The translations under genes and the position numbers were made by a program. The notes below the pieces were generated by a model that did no database searches, was not told the origin of the DNA, and saw nothing but the letters and a program-made list of their open reading frames with translations. From JANQHS01 sp965267505 (GTDB lineage Bacteria > Bacteroidota > Bacteroidia > Cytophagales > CCMP332), in NCBI GenBank assembly GCA_965267505.1, contig OZ254081.1, positions 2,356,001 through 2,420,000 on the forward strand: 64,000 nucleotides of DNA. The letters are read 5' to 3'. Positions 24,023 through 33,469 of this stretch are shown here, piece after piece; the stretch's first letter is position 1; each line of letters begins with the position of its first letter.

Positions 24023-26166
24023 TCCCTGACTTTTCAAAGATCGGACTCGAAGAAATCCTGGAGAGCAGGGACATACCTGCGTCCAGTGAGGAGGGAAAAA
24101 CTGTCGAAACTGCCGAGGGAATTGATCTCAAACCCAGGTATTCCGAAAAGGATACTGAAAACTCTGCCATTAAAGATTTTATTGCAGGTGAGGCCCCTTT
24201 TCTAAGAGGCCCATATGCCAGCATGTATGTGGCAAGACCTTGGACCATAAGGCAATATGCTGGCTTTTCTACTGCTGAAGAGTCCAATGCATTTTACAGA
24301 AGAAATATTGCGGCTGGCCAAAAAGGATTAAGTGTGGCTTTTGACCTTCCAACCCATCGAGGCTATGATTCAGATCATGAACGGGTAATTGGGGATGTGG
24401 GAAAAGCCGGTGTGGCAATTGACAGTGTTGAGGACATGAAGGTCCTTTTTAATAGTATCCCTTTGGATAAGATGTCGGTTTCTATGACAATGAACGGAGC
24501 TGTAATTCCCATCATGGCATTTTATGTAGTTGCAGCGGAGGAGCAGGGTGTTAGCCTGGAATTGTTAACCGGAACAATTCAAAATGATATCCTGAAGGAA
24601 TTCATGGTGAGGAATACCTTTATATATCCACCGGAAGATTCGATCAGGATCGTCGGAGACATTTTTGAATTCACCTCTCAGAAGATGCCCAAATTCAATT
24701 CAATTAGTGTTTCTGGCTACCATATGCATGAGGCAGGAGCACCTGCCGATATTGAACTTGCATTCACCCTGGCAGACGGCCTAGAATATCTAAGGACCGC
24801 AGTGAACAAGGGGCTTGACGTGGATAAAATAGCCCCAAGAATCTCATTTTTTTGGGCCATGGGGATGGACTTCTTCATGGAGGTAGCCAAGATGAGAGCA
24901 GGAAGACTCCTGTGGTCCAAACTTGTAAAGACATTCAATCCAAAGAATCCTAAATCTTTAGCTCTAAGAACTCATTGCCAAACATCGGGATGGAGCCTTA
25001 CTGCTCAGGAACCTTTCAATAATGTTGGGAGAACCTATTTAGAGGCTTTGGCTGCTGCTCTTGGCCATACCCAATCACTTCATACAAACGCATTGGATGA
25101 GGCTGTTGCATTGCCAACAGATTATTCAGCACGGATAGCAAGGAATACTCAGCTCTTTCTTCAAAGGGAAATGGAGATTACAGGCGTGGTTGATCCTTTT
25201 GGAGGATCTTATTTCGTTGAAAGCTTGACACAACAATTGGCGGAAAAAGCCTGGAAGCTTATTGAAGAAGTTGAAGATCTGGGCGGAATGGCGAAAGCGA
25301 TATCTTCTGGCCTGCCCAAACTTAAAATTGATGAAGCTGCAGCAAGGAAGCAGGCAAGGATCGATTCGGGTGAAGAGATAATCCTTGGAGTGAATAAATT
25401 CCCTCCGAAAAATTCTACCGAACTGGAATTCCTGGAAGTGGACAATACGCGGGTTAGAGAAAGCCAATTGAAAAGACTTGAAGAGCTTAAAGCAAATAGG
25501 GATCAAGAACTGGTAGATTCGGTCTTAAAGGAGCTAGAGTTTGCAGCAAAATCTGGAAATGGCAATCTGCTTGAAATTGCTGTAAGAGCTGCTCGATCCA
25601 GAGCCACCTTAGGTGAGATATCTATGGCCATGGAAAATGCATTTGGAAGATTTACCCCCCATACCGAAGTCATTTCCGGGGTATATTCGCAATCGGTGGG
25701 AGATAACAAAGACTTTCAACAGACAGTGGTACTGGCAGGACGTTTTGCCAGGGAGACAGGTCGCAGACCCAGGATACTGGTTGCAAAAATGGGACAGGAT
25801 GGCCACGATAGAGGGGCAAGGGTAATTGCTTCAAGCTTTGCGGACCTTGGTTTTGATGTCGATGTGGGACCGCTGTTCTCCACTCCTGAAGAAGTAGCTC
25901 TTCAAGCAGCTGAAAATGATGTCCATGTGGTAGGTGCCTCCAGTCTCGCAGCAGGCCATAAAACTCTGGTTCCAGCTTTGGTTGAAGAATTGAATAAGAT
26001 CGGAAGAGGAGACATTATGGTTATAGCTGGGGGTGTGATCCCGCCCAATGACCATGAGTTCCTGAAAGAAAAAGGAGTTTCAATGGTCTTTGGACCAGGA
26101 ACTAATATCCCGGATGCAGCAAATAAGATTATAAATGATCTTTTTGAAAGGTTCAAAAGGACCTGA
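24019..26166 (+). CDS. mutB: Methylmalonyl-CoA mutase large (alpha) catalytic subunit
   Basis: The 715-residue catalytic subunit. The N-terminal TIM barrel has the substrate region RGPYASMYVARPWTIRQYAG and VAFDLPTHRGYDSDH, then SVSMTMNGAVIPIMAFYV and RTHCQTSGWSLTAQEP. The C-terminal B12 domain has GQDGHDRG with the cobalt-ligating His596, then VGPLFSTPEE and GPGTNIPDAA. All motifs of an active enzyme are present. It is coupled to mutA. No epimerase or MeaB-type G-protein gene lies in this window. It serves propionate and odd-chain or branched-chain catabolism, or succinate-propionate interconversion. Confidence 0.97.
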   Translation: MIPDFSKIGLEEILESRDIPASSEEGKTVETAEGIDLKPRYSEKDTENSAIKDFIAGEAPFLRGPYASMYVARPWTIRQYAGFSTAEESNAFYRRNIAAGQKGLSVAFDLPTHRGYDSDHERVIGDVGKAGVAIDSVEDMKVLFNSIPLDKMSVSMTMNGAVIPIMAFYVVAAEEQGVSLELLTGTIQNDILKEFMVRNTFIYPPEDSIRIVGDIFEFTSQKMPKFNSISVSGYHMHEAGAPADIELAFTLADGLEYLRTAVNKGLDVDKIAPRISFFWAMGMDFFMEVAKMRAGRLLWSKLVKTFNPKNPKSLALRTHCQTSGWSLTAQEPFNNVGRTYLEALAAALGHTQSLHTNALDEAVALPTDYSARIARNTQLFLQREMEITGVVDPFGGSYFVESLTQQLAEKAWKLIEEVEDLGGMAKAISSGLPKLKIDEAAARKQARIDSGEEIILGVNKFPPKNSTELEFLEVDNTRVRESQLKRLEELKANRDQELVDSVLKELEFAAKSGNGNLLEIAVRAARSRATLGEISMAMENAFGRFTPHTEVISGVYSQSVGDNKDFQQTVVLAGRFARETGRRPRILVAKMGQDGHDRGARVIASSFADLGFDVDVGPLFSTPEEVALQAAENDVHVVGASSLAAGHKTLVPALVEELNKIGRGDIMVIAGGVIPPNDHEFLKEKGVSMVFGPGTNIPDAANKIINDLFERFKRT

Positions 26167-26224
26167 AACCACCCATGTAATTTGTATGGTTTATTTCTAA
26201 ATTGAACCAAATTCCCTTTAGGCT

Positions 26225-29200
26225 ATGAGTGCGACCAGACTAACGATCACATTATTCTTTTTGGGGCTTTCAATCTCCGCCCTTGCTAAAGACCCATTTA
26301 AAAAGTCCTATGATAAAGCAGAGGAACTATATAGAACCGGCTACTACTTCAAAGCGATCAAAGAGATTGATAAGCTGATTGAAAAAATTCAAAAGAAAAG
26401 TCTTACCCAAAATCAGGACCTTGCATTTGCCTATTTAAGAAAAGCGAAATATCATGCTTTAGCAGCTGAAATCCCCTCCATGAAAAAGGCTAGGGATTTG
26501 GGTGAAAATCTCGTCGAGGACCATCTTCAAAACGAAAGCATGGAGGAGGTAAGAGCCTATGAATATCTCTTTGACTTCTATTTTGATTATGGCGATTTCA
26601 GGCAATCCACTCCAGCCATAGAAAAGGCTCTAGTTGTCCTGCGAAATCTTCCGGAAAAGAATTTTTATTGGGAGAATCAACTCCGTTTAAAGAAGCTAAA
26701 GAATGACATTCACCATGGATATTTAGCTGGTCAGGAAACCACAGCTGATGAATTGGTTCAATACTTTGAAAATTCCAAGGTTACGAAAATTGAGGAAAGA
26801 GACCCACGAAAGGGGAAAGTAAAATGGGTAAAACTGGATAAGACCGAGGTCGCCAAAAGGAAGTTTTTGTTTTATCAGGCTTTAAATACCCGATCTCTGC
26901 TTTATCTCAAGAGAGGCCAATATCATCGTGCCTTGGATTCAATTGAAGGTTATCGGAAAAGGCTTACACGAGAGATCTCAAAAGCCTCTAATGAATATGT
27001 TGATTTATTAGGTCTGAGAGGTCTTTGTTATGAAGGATTGGGTGAGCCAAAAAAGGCTTACAAAGAATGGGAAAATTATCTTGATGCATGTCGCAACGGT
27101 GGAAAGGATACTTATTCGAAATTGAGTAAACAATATTTTGAAGGATACGAAAAGGTTGCTGTTAACCTTTTCTATAATGATCAAGCCCCATTTGCTTCAA
27201 CATATATCAAGGAATTGGAAAACTCCTTTGGGCTTTCCTACCGGTACAAAAATTATTACCGCAATAAGGTAAAACTCCTTTGGGCACTCAAGGATCTGTT
27301 TGAGGGAAGGATCACCGCTGCAGACAGGCAATTCCTTCAGCTACTTTCCGATACCGTGGTTGTTCCAAACGCTCACCCTGAGAGGGTCAAGATTGAAGAG
27401 TATCTATATCGTGCTCGTCTCAAGGATGAGCGATATGTCTCTGCCTTAAAGTCAATGGTCAGATATAGAACAGCTTGCAAGAAATTATATGGAGAAGATT
27501 CACCCATCTATCACAGATCTGGTTTTGACCTTGCGAATTTTTACATGAATCATACCAATGGACTTGATACTGCTGCAATCATGTTTGAGGACGGTTTTTC
27601 CAATGGTCTTAAAGGACATTGGGTTTATAGTCACGATAGGTACCTGGACTTTCTGTTTCAATATTTCAATTATCTGGACCTAAAAGATGAGTATCCCAGA
27701 ATTCTTGATTCAATTGAAACGGTGAAAGCTTACTACGATCGAAATGGCTGGAAGGATGTTGCCTACGGAAGGATATTAACAGAATACTCCAAATATCTTT
27801 TTAGAGCGGGTGAAGTAAAAAAAGGAGTGGAAACCCTTGAAGCTGCGAGGATTCTCTACGATGAATTGGGCGAAGAGAAAACATATGGTTTTGCCGAACT
27901 GAATCTTGTAAAAGGCGAATTGGATCAGATTCTTGGAAATTATTCTGAAGCCAAGAAAGACTATAAAAGAGCTATTCGTTTCGGGAATAAGGCCTATGGT
28001 AAAGATCCATTCTATCTTCTTGAAACAAGAGTTGACGTATTGGCCAGATTAATGATCCTTACTGGTAGTTATGGGGAAGCTTCCAAGATCACCGACAACC
28101 AGATTAAAGACCTGGAGGAAAGGTTAGGGCCTCGAACGAGGTTATTAATCCCCGCATACAATAACAAAGCACTCCTCCAGCTTATTGATGGAGACTTCAA
28201 CAGTGCGGAACACTTTTATCGCCTTGCGGAAAACCTAAGCGAAAGGTCATTTGGCCAAAAATCTTTAAAGCATACTCAGTCCTTGGAAGTAGGAAGAAGA
28301 ATCTTTGAGGAGAAAGGGGATTTTGAAGTAGCCAGTAATGTTGGAAAGTTCATTCTTGACATTCAAAAGGAAAAGCTAGGGGATGAGCATCTTTCTACCG
28401 CTACCTCTTTAGCTGACCTGGCTCTGATTGATTACCAGATAAACAAAAGACCAAAATCGGTTATCGAGAAGGACCTTGAGGATGCAAGAACTACAGCACT
28501 CAATGTGGTTGGAGATGCCAGCCCTGCCTATGCCTTGATCTTAACAGAATCCGCTATCTTCTACATCTATGAAGACAAACCGGAGAGAGCAGAACCTTTT
28601 TTGGAAGAAGCTTATGATATCTGGACAACTGCCTTGGGAAAAAAGAGTCTTGAAGCAGGGGAGATCGCAGGGATAAGAGGAGATCTTTTTATGGAGAAGG
28701 GAGATCTTGAGGGGGCAGAGTCCCAATACAAAAGTGCCACGGAGATCTTTGCAAAGCTTTTTAATGAGAACCATCCCTTGTATGTAAAACACAGAGGTAA
28801 GCTTGCAAGGGTTTATTATGTTGAGGGGGATATCAAAAGCTGTGTAGATCTGCTTGAGGAGACCACCGGAAAATACCTCGAATACATCGAAAAATTCTTC
28901 CCGTCACTAAGTGAAAGAGAGAAGAATAAATATTGGACCATGGTAAGGCCTGACTTTGAATTTTTCAATACTGTTGCCTGCCTAAATAAAGAGAAGTATC
29001 CTAGACTTCTTGAGGATGCATATGATTATGCCCTAAATACAAAGGCCCTGCTTTTGAACAGTTCAATTAAGGTTAGGAAGAGTATCCTTAATAGTGGAAA
29101 TACCACCTTGATTGCCAAATACCAGGATTGGCTTGAGAAAAAAGAACAGTTTACCGAAGCTGTTGGGATGAATGGAGAAGAACTTGAAGAAAATGGTATT

Positions 29201-30454
29201 GACCTTGAGGACCTTTCTGAATCCGTTGAAAACCTGGAAAAAGAGCTTGGAGCCTTGTCAGAATTGTTTGCTGAATCTAACTCTAATAAATTATTTGATT
29301 GGAAGGAAGTTAGGAAATCTCTTGAGGATAATGAGGCTGCCGTTGAGATTGTCCGCTTCAGAAAATTTGAAAATAAATTCACAGATTCCGTATTCTATGC
29401 GGCTTACATCGTTCATCCAAAGGTTAAAGGAGAACCGGAATTGGTTCTTCTCAAGGATGGGGCAAAAATGGAAACCAAGTTTTTCAAGGGATATCGGAAC
29501 AGGGTAAAATTTAAAATCTCAGATCCCCAGTCCTACAAGGTCTTTTGGCAACCAATAGATGAGACCTTGGGTCCGGAAATCACCACCGTTTATCTATCTC
29601 TTGACGGAGTATACAACCAAATCAATCTAGAAACGCTCAAAAGACCGGACGGAAAGTATGTGATTGATGGAAGAGACCTTGTTCTTGTTTCAAATACCAA
29701 GGTCCTTACCAAAAGAGAGGGGCTAGAAAAACTAAACACCCGAGATGTTGCTGCTTTGTTTGGGAACCCGGTATTCCAGCATGAGAAAAAGGGGAACCTT
29801 GCTCCCTTGCCAGGAGCGGAGAAAGAGGTTAAGGACCTTGGAAGTTTTTTAGACAAGAAGGGCTGGAAAACAGATTCTTACATTCAAATGAATGCTACTG
29901 AAAAGATGGTCAAGTCTTTAAAAAATCCTAAGGTATTCCATATAGCGACTCATGGTTTCTTTGTTGAAAAAGAGAAGGTAGACCAAAAAGAAGAAACCTT
30001 AAAGGAGATGGGTTTAAGGCCTGCATTTGATAATACCTTATTGAAATCAGGGTTGGTTATGAACTATGGAGGCGACATTCTTGCAAACGAGCAACCCATG
30101 AATTTTAATAAAGAAGATGGCTTGCTTACAGCTTATGAGGCTATGAATTTAAGTATGGAGAAAACGGACCTTGTTGTTCTAAGTGCTTGTGAAACTGGTA
30201 GGGGAGATATTGGGGAAGGAGAGGGAGTCTATGGTCTGCAAAGATCCTTGATAGTGGCTGGAGCACGAACTGTGATCATGTCCCTTTTTAAAGTATCTGA
30301 TGAAGCCACCCAGAAACTGATGTTGAAATTCTATGAAAAATGGAATGAAACAGGCGATAAAAGGAAATCATTTATTGCCGCCAAAAGGGAAATGAAGAAT
30401 GAATACAAAGACCCGATTTTCTGGGGTGCATTTGTTATGATCGGGGTCGATTAA
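26225..30454 (+). CDS. Exported TPR-CHAT protein (putative caspase-like protease)
   Basis: 1409 residues with a Sec signal peptide ending near ISALAKD. Residues about 25-900 are predicted all-helical with repeated TPR-type units, for example FGNKAYGKDPFYLLETRVDV and AEHFYRLAENLSERSFG. A coiled-coil stretch lies around 970-1040. Residues about 1090-1409 form a CHAT domain (caspase HetF-associated with TPRs) with the presumed catalytic dyad His1243 in HIATHGFF and Cys1322 in VVLSACETGRGDI, followed by GLQRSLIVAGARTVIMSLF. No T9SS sorting tail is present, so a periplasmic or cell-surface location by Sec is inferred. The stop overlaps the stop of the convergent HtrA gene by 4 bases. Substrate unknown. 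Confidence 0.88.
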   Translation: MSATRLTITLFFLGLSISALAKDPFKKSYDKAEELYRTGYYFKAIKEIDKLIEKIQKKSLTQNQDLAFAYLRKAKYHALAAEIPSMKKARDLGENLVEDHLQNESMEEVRAYEYLFDFYFDYGDFRQSTPAIEKALVVLRNLPEKNFYWENQLRLKKLKNDIHHGYLAGQETTADELVQYFENSKVTKIEERDPRKGKVKWVKLDKTEVAKRKFLFYQALNTRSLLYLKRGQYHRALDSIEGYRKRLTREISKASNEYVDLLGLRGLCYEGLGEPKKAYKEWENYLDACRNGGKDTYSKLSKQYFEGYEKVAVNLFYNDQAPFASTYIKELENSFGLSYRYKNYYRNKVKLLWALKDLFEGRITAADRQFLQLLSDTVVVPNAHPERVKIEEYLYRARLKDERYVSALKSMVRYRTACKKLYGEDSPIYHRSGFDLANFYMNHTNGLDTAAIMFEDGFSNGLKGHWVYSHDRYLDFLFQYFNYLDLKDEYPRILDSIETVKAYYDRNGWKDVAYGRILTEYSKYLFRAGEVKKGVETLEAARILYDELGEEKTYGFAELNLVKGELDQILGNYSEAKKDYKRAIRFGNKAYGKDPFYLLETRVDVLARLMILTGSYGEASKITDNQIKDLEERLGPRTRLLIPAYNNKALLQLIDGDFNSAEHFYRLAENLSERSFGQKSLKHTQSLEVGRRIFEEKGDFEVASNVGKFILDIQKEKLGDEHLSTATSLADLALIDYQINKRPKSVIEKDLEDARTTALNVVGDASPAYALILTESAIFYIYEDKPERAEPFLEEAYDIWTTALGKKSLEAGEIAGIRGDLFMEKGDLEGAESQYKSATEIFAKLFNENHPLYVKHRGKLARVYYVEGDIKSCVDLLEETTGKYLEYIEKFFPSLSEREKNKYWTMVRPDFEFFNTVACLNKEKYPRLLEDAYDYALNTKALLLNSSIKVRKSILNSGNTTLIAKYQDWLEKKEQFTEAVGMNGEELEENGIDLEDLSESVENLEKELGALSELFAESNSNKLFDWKEVRKSLEDNEAAVEIVRFRKFENKFTDSVFYAAYIVHPKVKGEPELVLLKDGAKMETKFFKGYRNRVKFKISDPQSYKVFWQPIDETLGPEITTVYLSLDGVYNQINLETLKRPDGKYVIDGRDLVLVSNTKVLTKREGLEKLNTRDVAALFGNPVFQHEKKGNLAPLPGAEKEVKDLGSFLDKKGWKTDSYIQMNATEKMVKSLKNPKVFHIATHGFFVEKEKVDQKEETLKEMGLRPAFDNTLLKSGLVMNYGGDILANEQPMNFNKEDGLLTAYEAMNLSMEKTDLVVLSACETGRGDIGEGEGVYGLQRSLIVAGARTVIMSLFKVSDEATQKLMLKFYEKWNETGDKRKSFIAAKREMKNEYKDPIFWGAFVMIGVD

Positions 30455-31893
30455 AAGTAATAGGAATAATAACCCCTAACTCCATTTTTGTTTAGCCCTT
30501 CTATCCGTACTCTACCTCTTGTCTTAGTGAGGATCTTTTCAATATCGATTACTTCTTTGATCTTGTAGCCATTGATTGAAGTGATAATAAAGCCAGTCTC
30601 TATGCCTAATTCCTCAATGATTCCATCTCGAACTTCCTCAACCCTAAACCCTGAACTGATCCTAAGTTGATTCAATTCTGTTGGGCTAAGCTTTTCAAAA
30701 ACCACCCCAAGCTTATCCGAGTCAATTAATTCCTTTACCACAATATCTGTGGTTCCACTGGCATTGGTCAATGTGGCTTTCACCATTTTAGCCTGGTCAT
30801 TTCTTTTAAGATTTATGTTGATCTCATCCCCAGGGCGGAAATAGGCGAGCTGTTCATCGTACTCTGGCTTGGAATCAACTGGCCTTCCATTGATACCAAC
30901 TATAACATCTCCTGCCTGGATGCCGGAGCTTTCACCTGCCATACCCTCAAAGACATCAGATACTATGACGCCTTCATAACTCTCCAAGTCAAGCTTTTTG
31001 GCCACCTTATCATCGATCTCCATCACATCTATTCCTAGTTCTGCCTTTTGGACTCTTCCATATAGAATAATATCATCAGCCACTTTTTTTGCTATGTCAA
31101 CGGGCACTGCGAACCCATAACCAGAGAATGCTCCAGAAGGAGAAAGTATCGCGGTATTAATTCCAACAAGCTCACCGTTTGCATTTACCAAAGCACCACC
31201 GGAATTTCCAGGGTTGATGGCTGCATCAGTTTGGATGAAATAATCAATTGGGAAATTACTTGATAGCCTATTTAGATTTCTTCCCTTTGCGCTTACTATG
31301 CCCGCGGTGACGGTAGAAGTCAGATTGAAAGGATTTCCAATGGCCAAAACCCATTCTCCAACTTCAAGATCACTTGAACTTCCGATTGGAATGGCCCTTA
31401 GATTGGCTTCATTAACCTTGATCACTGCCATGTCGGTGCTAGGATCCGTTCCTACCAGTTCTGCTTGAAAGGTTCTTTTGCCAATAACAACCTCAATTTC
31501 CTGGGCCTGCTCGATAACATGGTTGTTGGTGATTATATAACCGTCCGCCTTGTAAATGACCCCAGACCCAGAGCTAATCACTTTTTGGGCCTGCCTGGGA
31601 TTCCCATAAAAGAACCAATCCAAAAGGGACATTGATTCATATCCTTGAGAAACAATGGTTTTGATGTAGACTACACTTTGAGTGCTTTTTTTCGATGCTC
31701 CAACAAACTCGTCGGAATTCAACGGGATCATCCTTGAAGGAGGGTTATACGTTGAGTTATTGGTTTCCAGGAAATTATCCTGATAGATCTCTTGGCTATA
31801 GGAAGGTTGTTCCCAAAAAACACGGATCCATAGGAAGGCACCTAATATCCCTCCAAATATTCCCAACGAAAGAAAAACAAGTCCTTTTTTCAT
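30451..31893 (-). CDS. HtrA/DegQ-type periplasmic serine protease
   Basis: An envelope quality-control protease and chaperone. The 480 residues start with an uncleaved-looking hydrophobic anchor (about 3-26). The trypsin-like domain has the catalytic triad His125 (ITNNHVIEQ), Asp154 (STDMAVIKV) and Ser231 (NPGNSGGALVN). Two PDZ domains follow (about 285-375 and 395-478); the first contains GVIVSDVFEGMAGESSGIQA and the second is more diverged. The layout matches DegP/DegQ/MucD-like proteins of Bacteroidota. It is divergent from the GH3 gene. No TGTCA-type motif like that before clpB or lon is seen in its 70-base upstream region. Confidence 0.93.
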   Translation of the reverse strand: MKKGLVFLSLGIFGGILGAFLWIRVFWEQPSYSQEIYQDNFLETNNSTYNPPSRMIPLNSDEFVGASKKSTQSVVYIKTIVSQGYESMSLLDWFFYGNPRQAQKVISSGSGVIYKADGYIITNNHVIEQAQEIEVVIGKRTFQAELVGTDPSTDMAVIKVNEANLRAIPIGSSSDLEVGEWVLAIGNPFNLTSTVTAGIVSAKGRNLNRLSSNFPIDYFIQTDAAINPGNSGGALVNANGELVGINTAILSPSGAFSGYGFAVPVDIAKKVADDIILYGRVQKAELGIDVMEIDDKVAKKLDLESYEGVIVSDVFEGMAGESSGIQAGDVIVGINGRPVDSKPEYDEQLAYFRPGDEININLKRNDQAKMVKATLTNASGTTDIVVKELIDSDKLGVVFEKLSPTELNQLRISSGFRVEEVRDGIIEELGIETGFIITSINGYKIKEVIDIEKILTKTRGRVRIEGLNKNGVRGYYSYYF

Positions 31894-31963
31894 TTAATTT
31901 GCCCCTTTTCTGTTCGAAAATTAAAAGGAGAGCAGAAATCCGTCAATACCTTCCGGGAAATTC

Positions 31964-33469
31964 ATGGGATTAAAGAGTTTACTTTCAAAGCCTTGGGCCT
32001 CTATGGTTAAAAAGAACCATAGGAAATGGGCCAAGAACCCATGGTTTTACCAATCCAGAATATTTGAAAGCCTCATTTCAGAAGGAAGAAGAACCAAGAT
32101 CGGGCAGGATCATAATTTCAAAGAGATCCGTACGCCAAAGGATTTCGCGAAAAGGATATCTGTTCAGGATTATGAAGGAAGGAAAGATTATTTCGACCAG
32201 GTAGTTAGCGGGAAAGAAAACATTCTTTGGCCAGGCAAGCCCATATATTTTGCAAAAACCTCTGGTACCACATCTGGATCAAAGTATATTCCTATTACAA
32301 AAAACTCAATTGGCAACCATATCAATACTGCCAGGGATGCCCTATTAAGTTATATAGCTGATAGTGGAAATTCTTCCTTTTTGGATGGGAATATGATCTT
32401 CTTATCCGGAAGTCCTGAACTTGAAGAAACCGCCGGTATTCCAACGGGACGACTAAGTGGCATAGTTAATCATCATGTTCCGGGATATCTCCGATCCAAT
32501 CAATTACCGAGTTACGAAACCAATGTGATAGAAGACTGGGAGCAAAAGTTGGGCATGATTGTAAAGGAAACTTCGGACAAAAAAATGACACTGATCTCTG
32601 GTATTCCCCCTTGGGTTCAGATGTATTTTGACCAGTTGATTGAAAAATTCGATAGGCCGATATCTGATTTGTTCCCGCAATTTTCTCTGTTCGTTCATGG
32701 AGGTGTAAACTTTGAGCCTTACTCAAAAAAATTATATGATTCCATTGGGAAAAAGGTTGATACCTTGGAAACCTTTCCTGCTTCAGAGGGATTTTTTGCC
32801 TTTCAGGATACCCAACAGAATGAAGGGCTATTGTTAAACATTGATAGTGGCATTTTCTTCGAATTTATCCCCTTGGAAGAATATCATAATGAAAATCCAA
32901 ACCGATTAAGCTTGTTGGATGTGGAGCTGGACAAACAATATGCTCTTGTACTGACAAGCAATGCAGGTTTATGGGCATATTCCATCGGGGATACAGTCAA
33001 GTTTGTCTCGAAAGATCCTTACCGCTTGCTTGTTACCGGAAGGGTGAAACATTTTATTTCTGCTTTTGGGGAGCACGTAATTGGTGAGGAAGTGGAAAGA
33101 GCAATGAAAAAGGCTTTAAATGATTACCCGGAAGCCAGGGTGACAGAATTTACGGTTGCCCCAGAAGTTAATCCTGAAAAGGGAAAATCAAGTCATGAGT
33201 GGATGGTGGAGTTTGCAGTCATGCCCGAAAACATGGAGGGATTTAAGAATTCACTTGATGAATCACTTCAGAGCTTTAACTCTTATTACAAGGATCTTAT
33301 CCAGGGAAACATTTTACGCCCACTGAAGGTAATTAGCCTGGAGGAAGGAGCATTTCGTTCTTATATGAAAAGTAAAGGGAAATTAGGGGGGCAAAATAAG
33401 GTTCCCAGATTAGCTAATGACAGAAGCTTTGCTGATGGATTGTCTGAGTACAAAACCAATTCAAATTGA
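31964..33469 (+). CDS. GH3 auxin-responsive-promoter family adenylating enzyme
   Basis: A 501-residue member of the GH3 family, acyl-adenylate-forming enzymes. In plants these conjugate amino acids to jasmonate or auxin; bacterial roles are mostly unknown. The nucleotide-binding motif FAKTSGTTSGSKYIPIT is at about 97-113. Other conserved segments are FVHGGVNFEPY, ETFPASEGFFAFQD, WAYSIGDTVKF and GRVKHFISAFGEHVIGEEVE, the last leading into the small C-terminal domain. It begins an apparent operon with dxr (the GH3 stop overlaps the dxr TTG start) and rseP. The family is certain; the substrate is not known. Confidence 0.9.
   Translation: MGLKSLLSKPWASMVKKNHRKWAKNPWFYQSRIFESLISEGRRTKIGQDHNFKEIRTPKDFAKRISVQDYEGRKDYFDQVVSGKENILWPGKPIYFAKTSGTTSGSKYIPITKNSIGNHINTARDALLSYIADSGNSSFLDGNMIFLSGSPELEETAGIPTGRLSGIVNHHVPGYLRSNQLPSYETNVIEDWEQKLGMIVKETSDKKMTLISGIPPWVQMYFDQLIEKFDRPISDLFPQFSLFVHGGVNFEPYSKKLYDSIGKKVDTLETFPASEGFFAFQDTQQNEGLLLNIDSGIFFEFIPLEEYHNENPNRLSLLDVELDKQYALVLTSNAGLWAYSIGDTVKFVSKDPYRLLVTGRVKHFISAFGEHVIGEEVERAMKKALNDYPEARVTEFTVAPEVNPEKGKSSHEWMVEFAVMPENMEGFKNSLDESLQSFNSYYKDLIQGNILRPLKVISLEEGAFRSYMKSKGKLGGQNKVPRLANDRSFADGLSEYKTNSN

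Noticed and set aside
25126..25506. A 126-codon minus-strand reading frame inside mutB.
   Set aside because: It is antisense to conserved catalytic-subunit sequence and has low-complexity, Phe-rich composition typical of a shadow frame.
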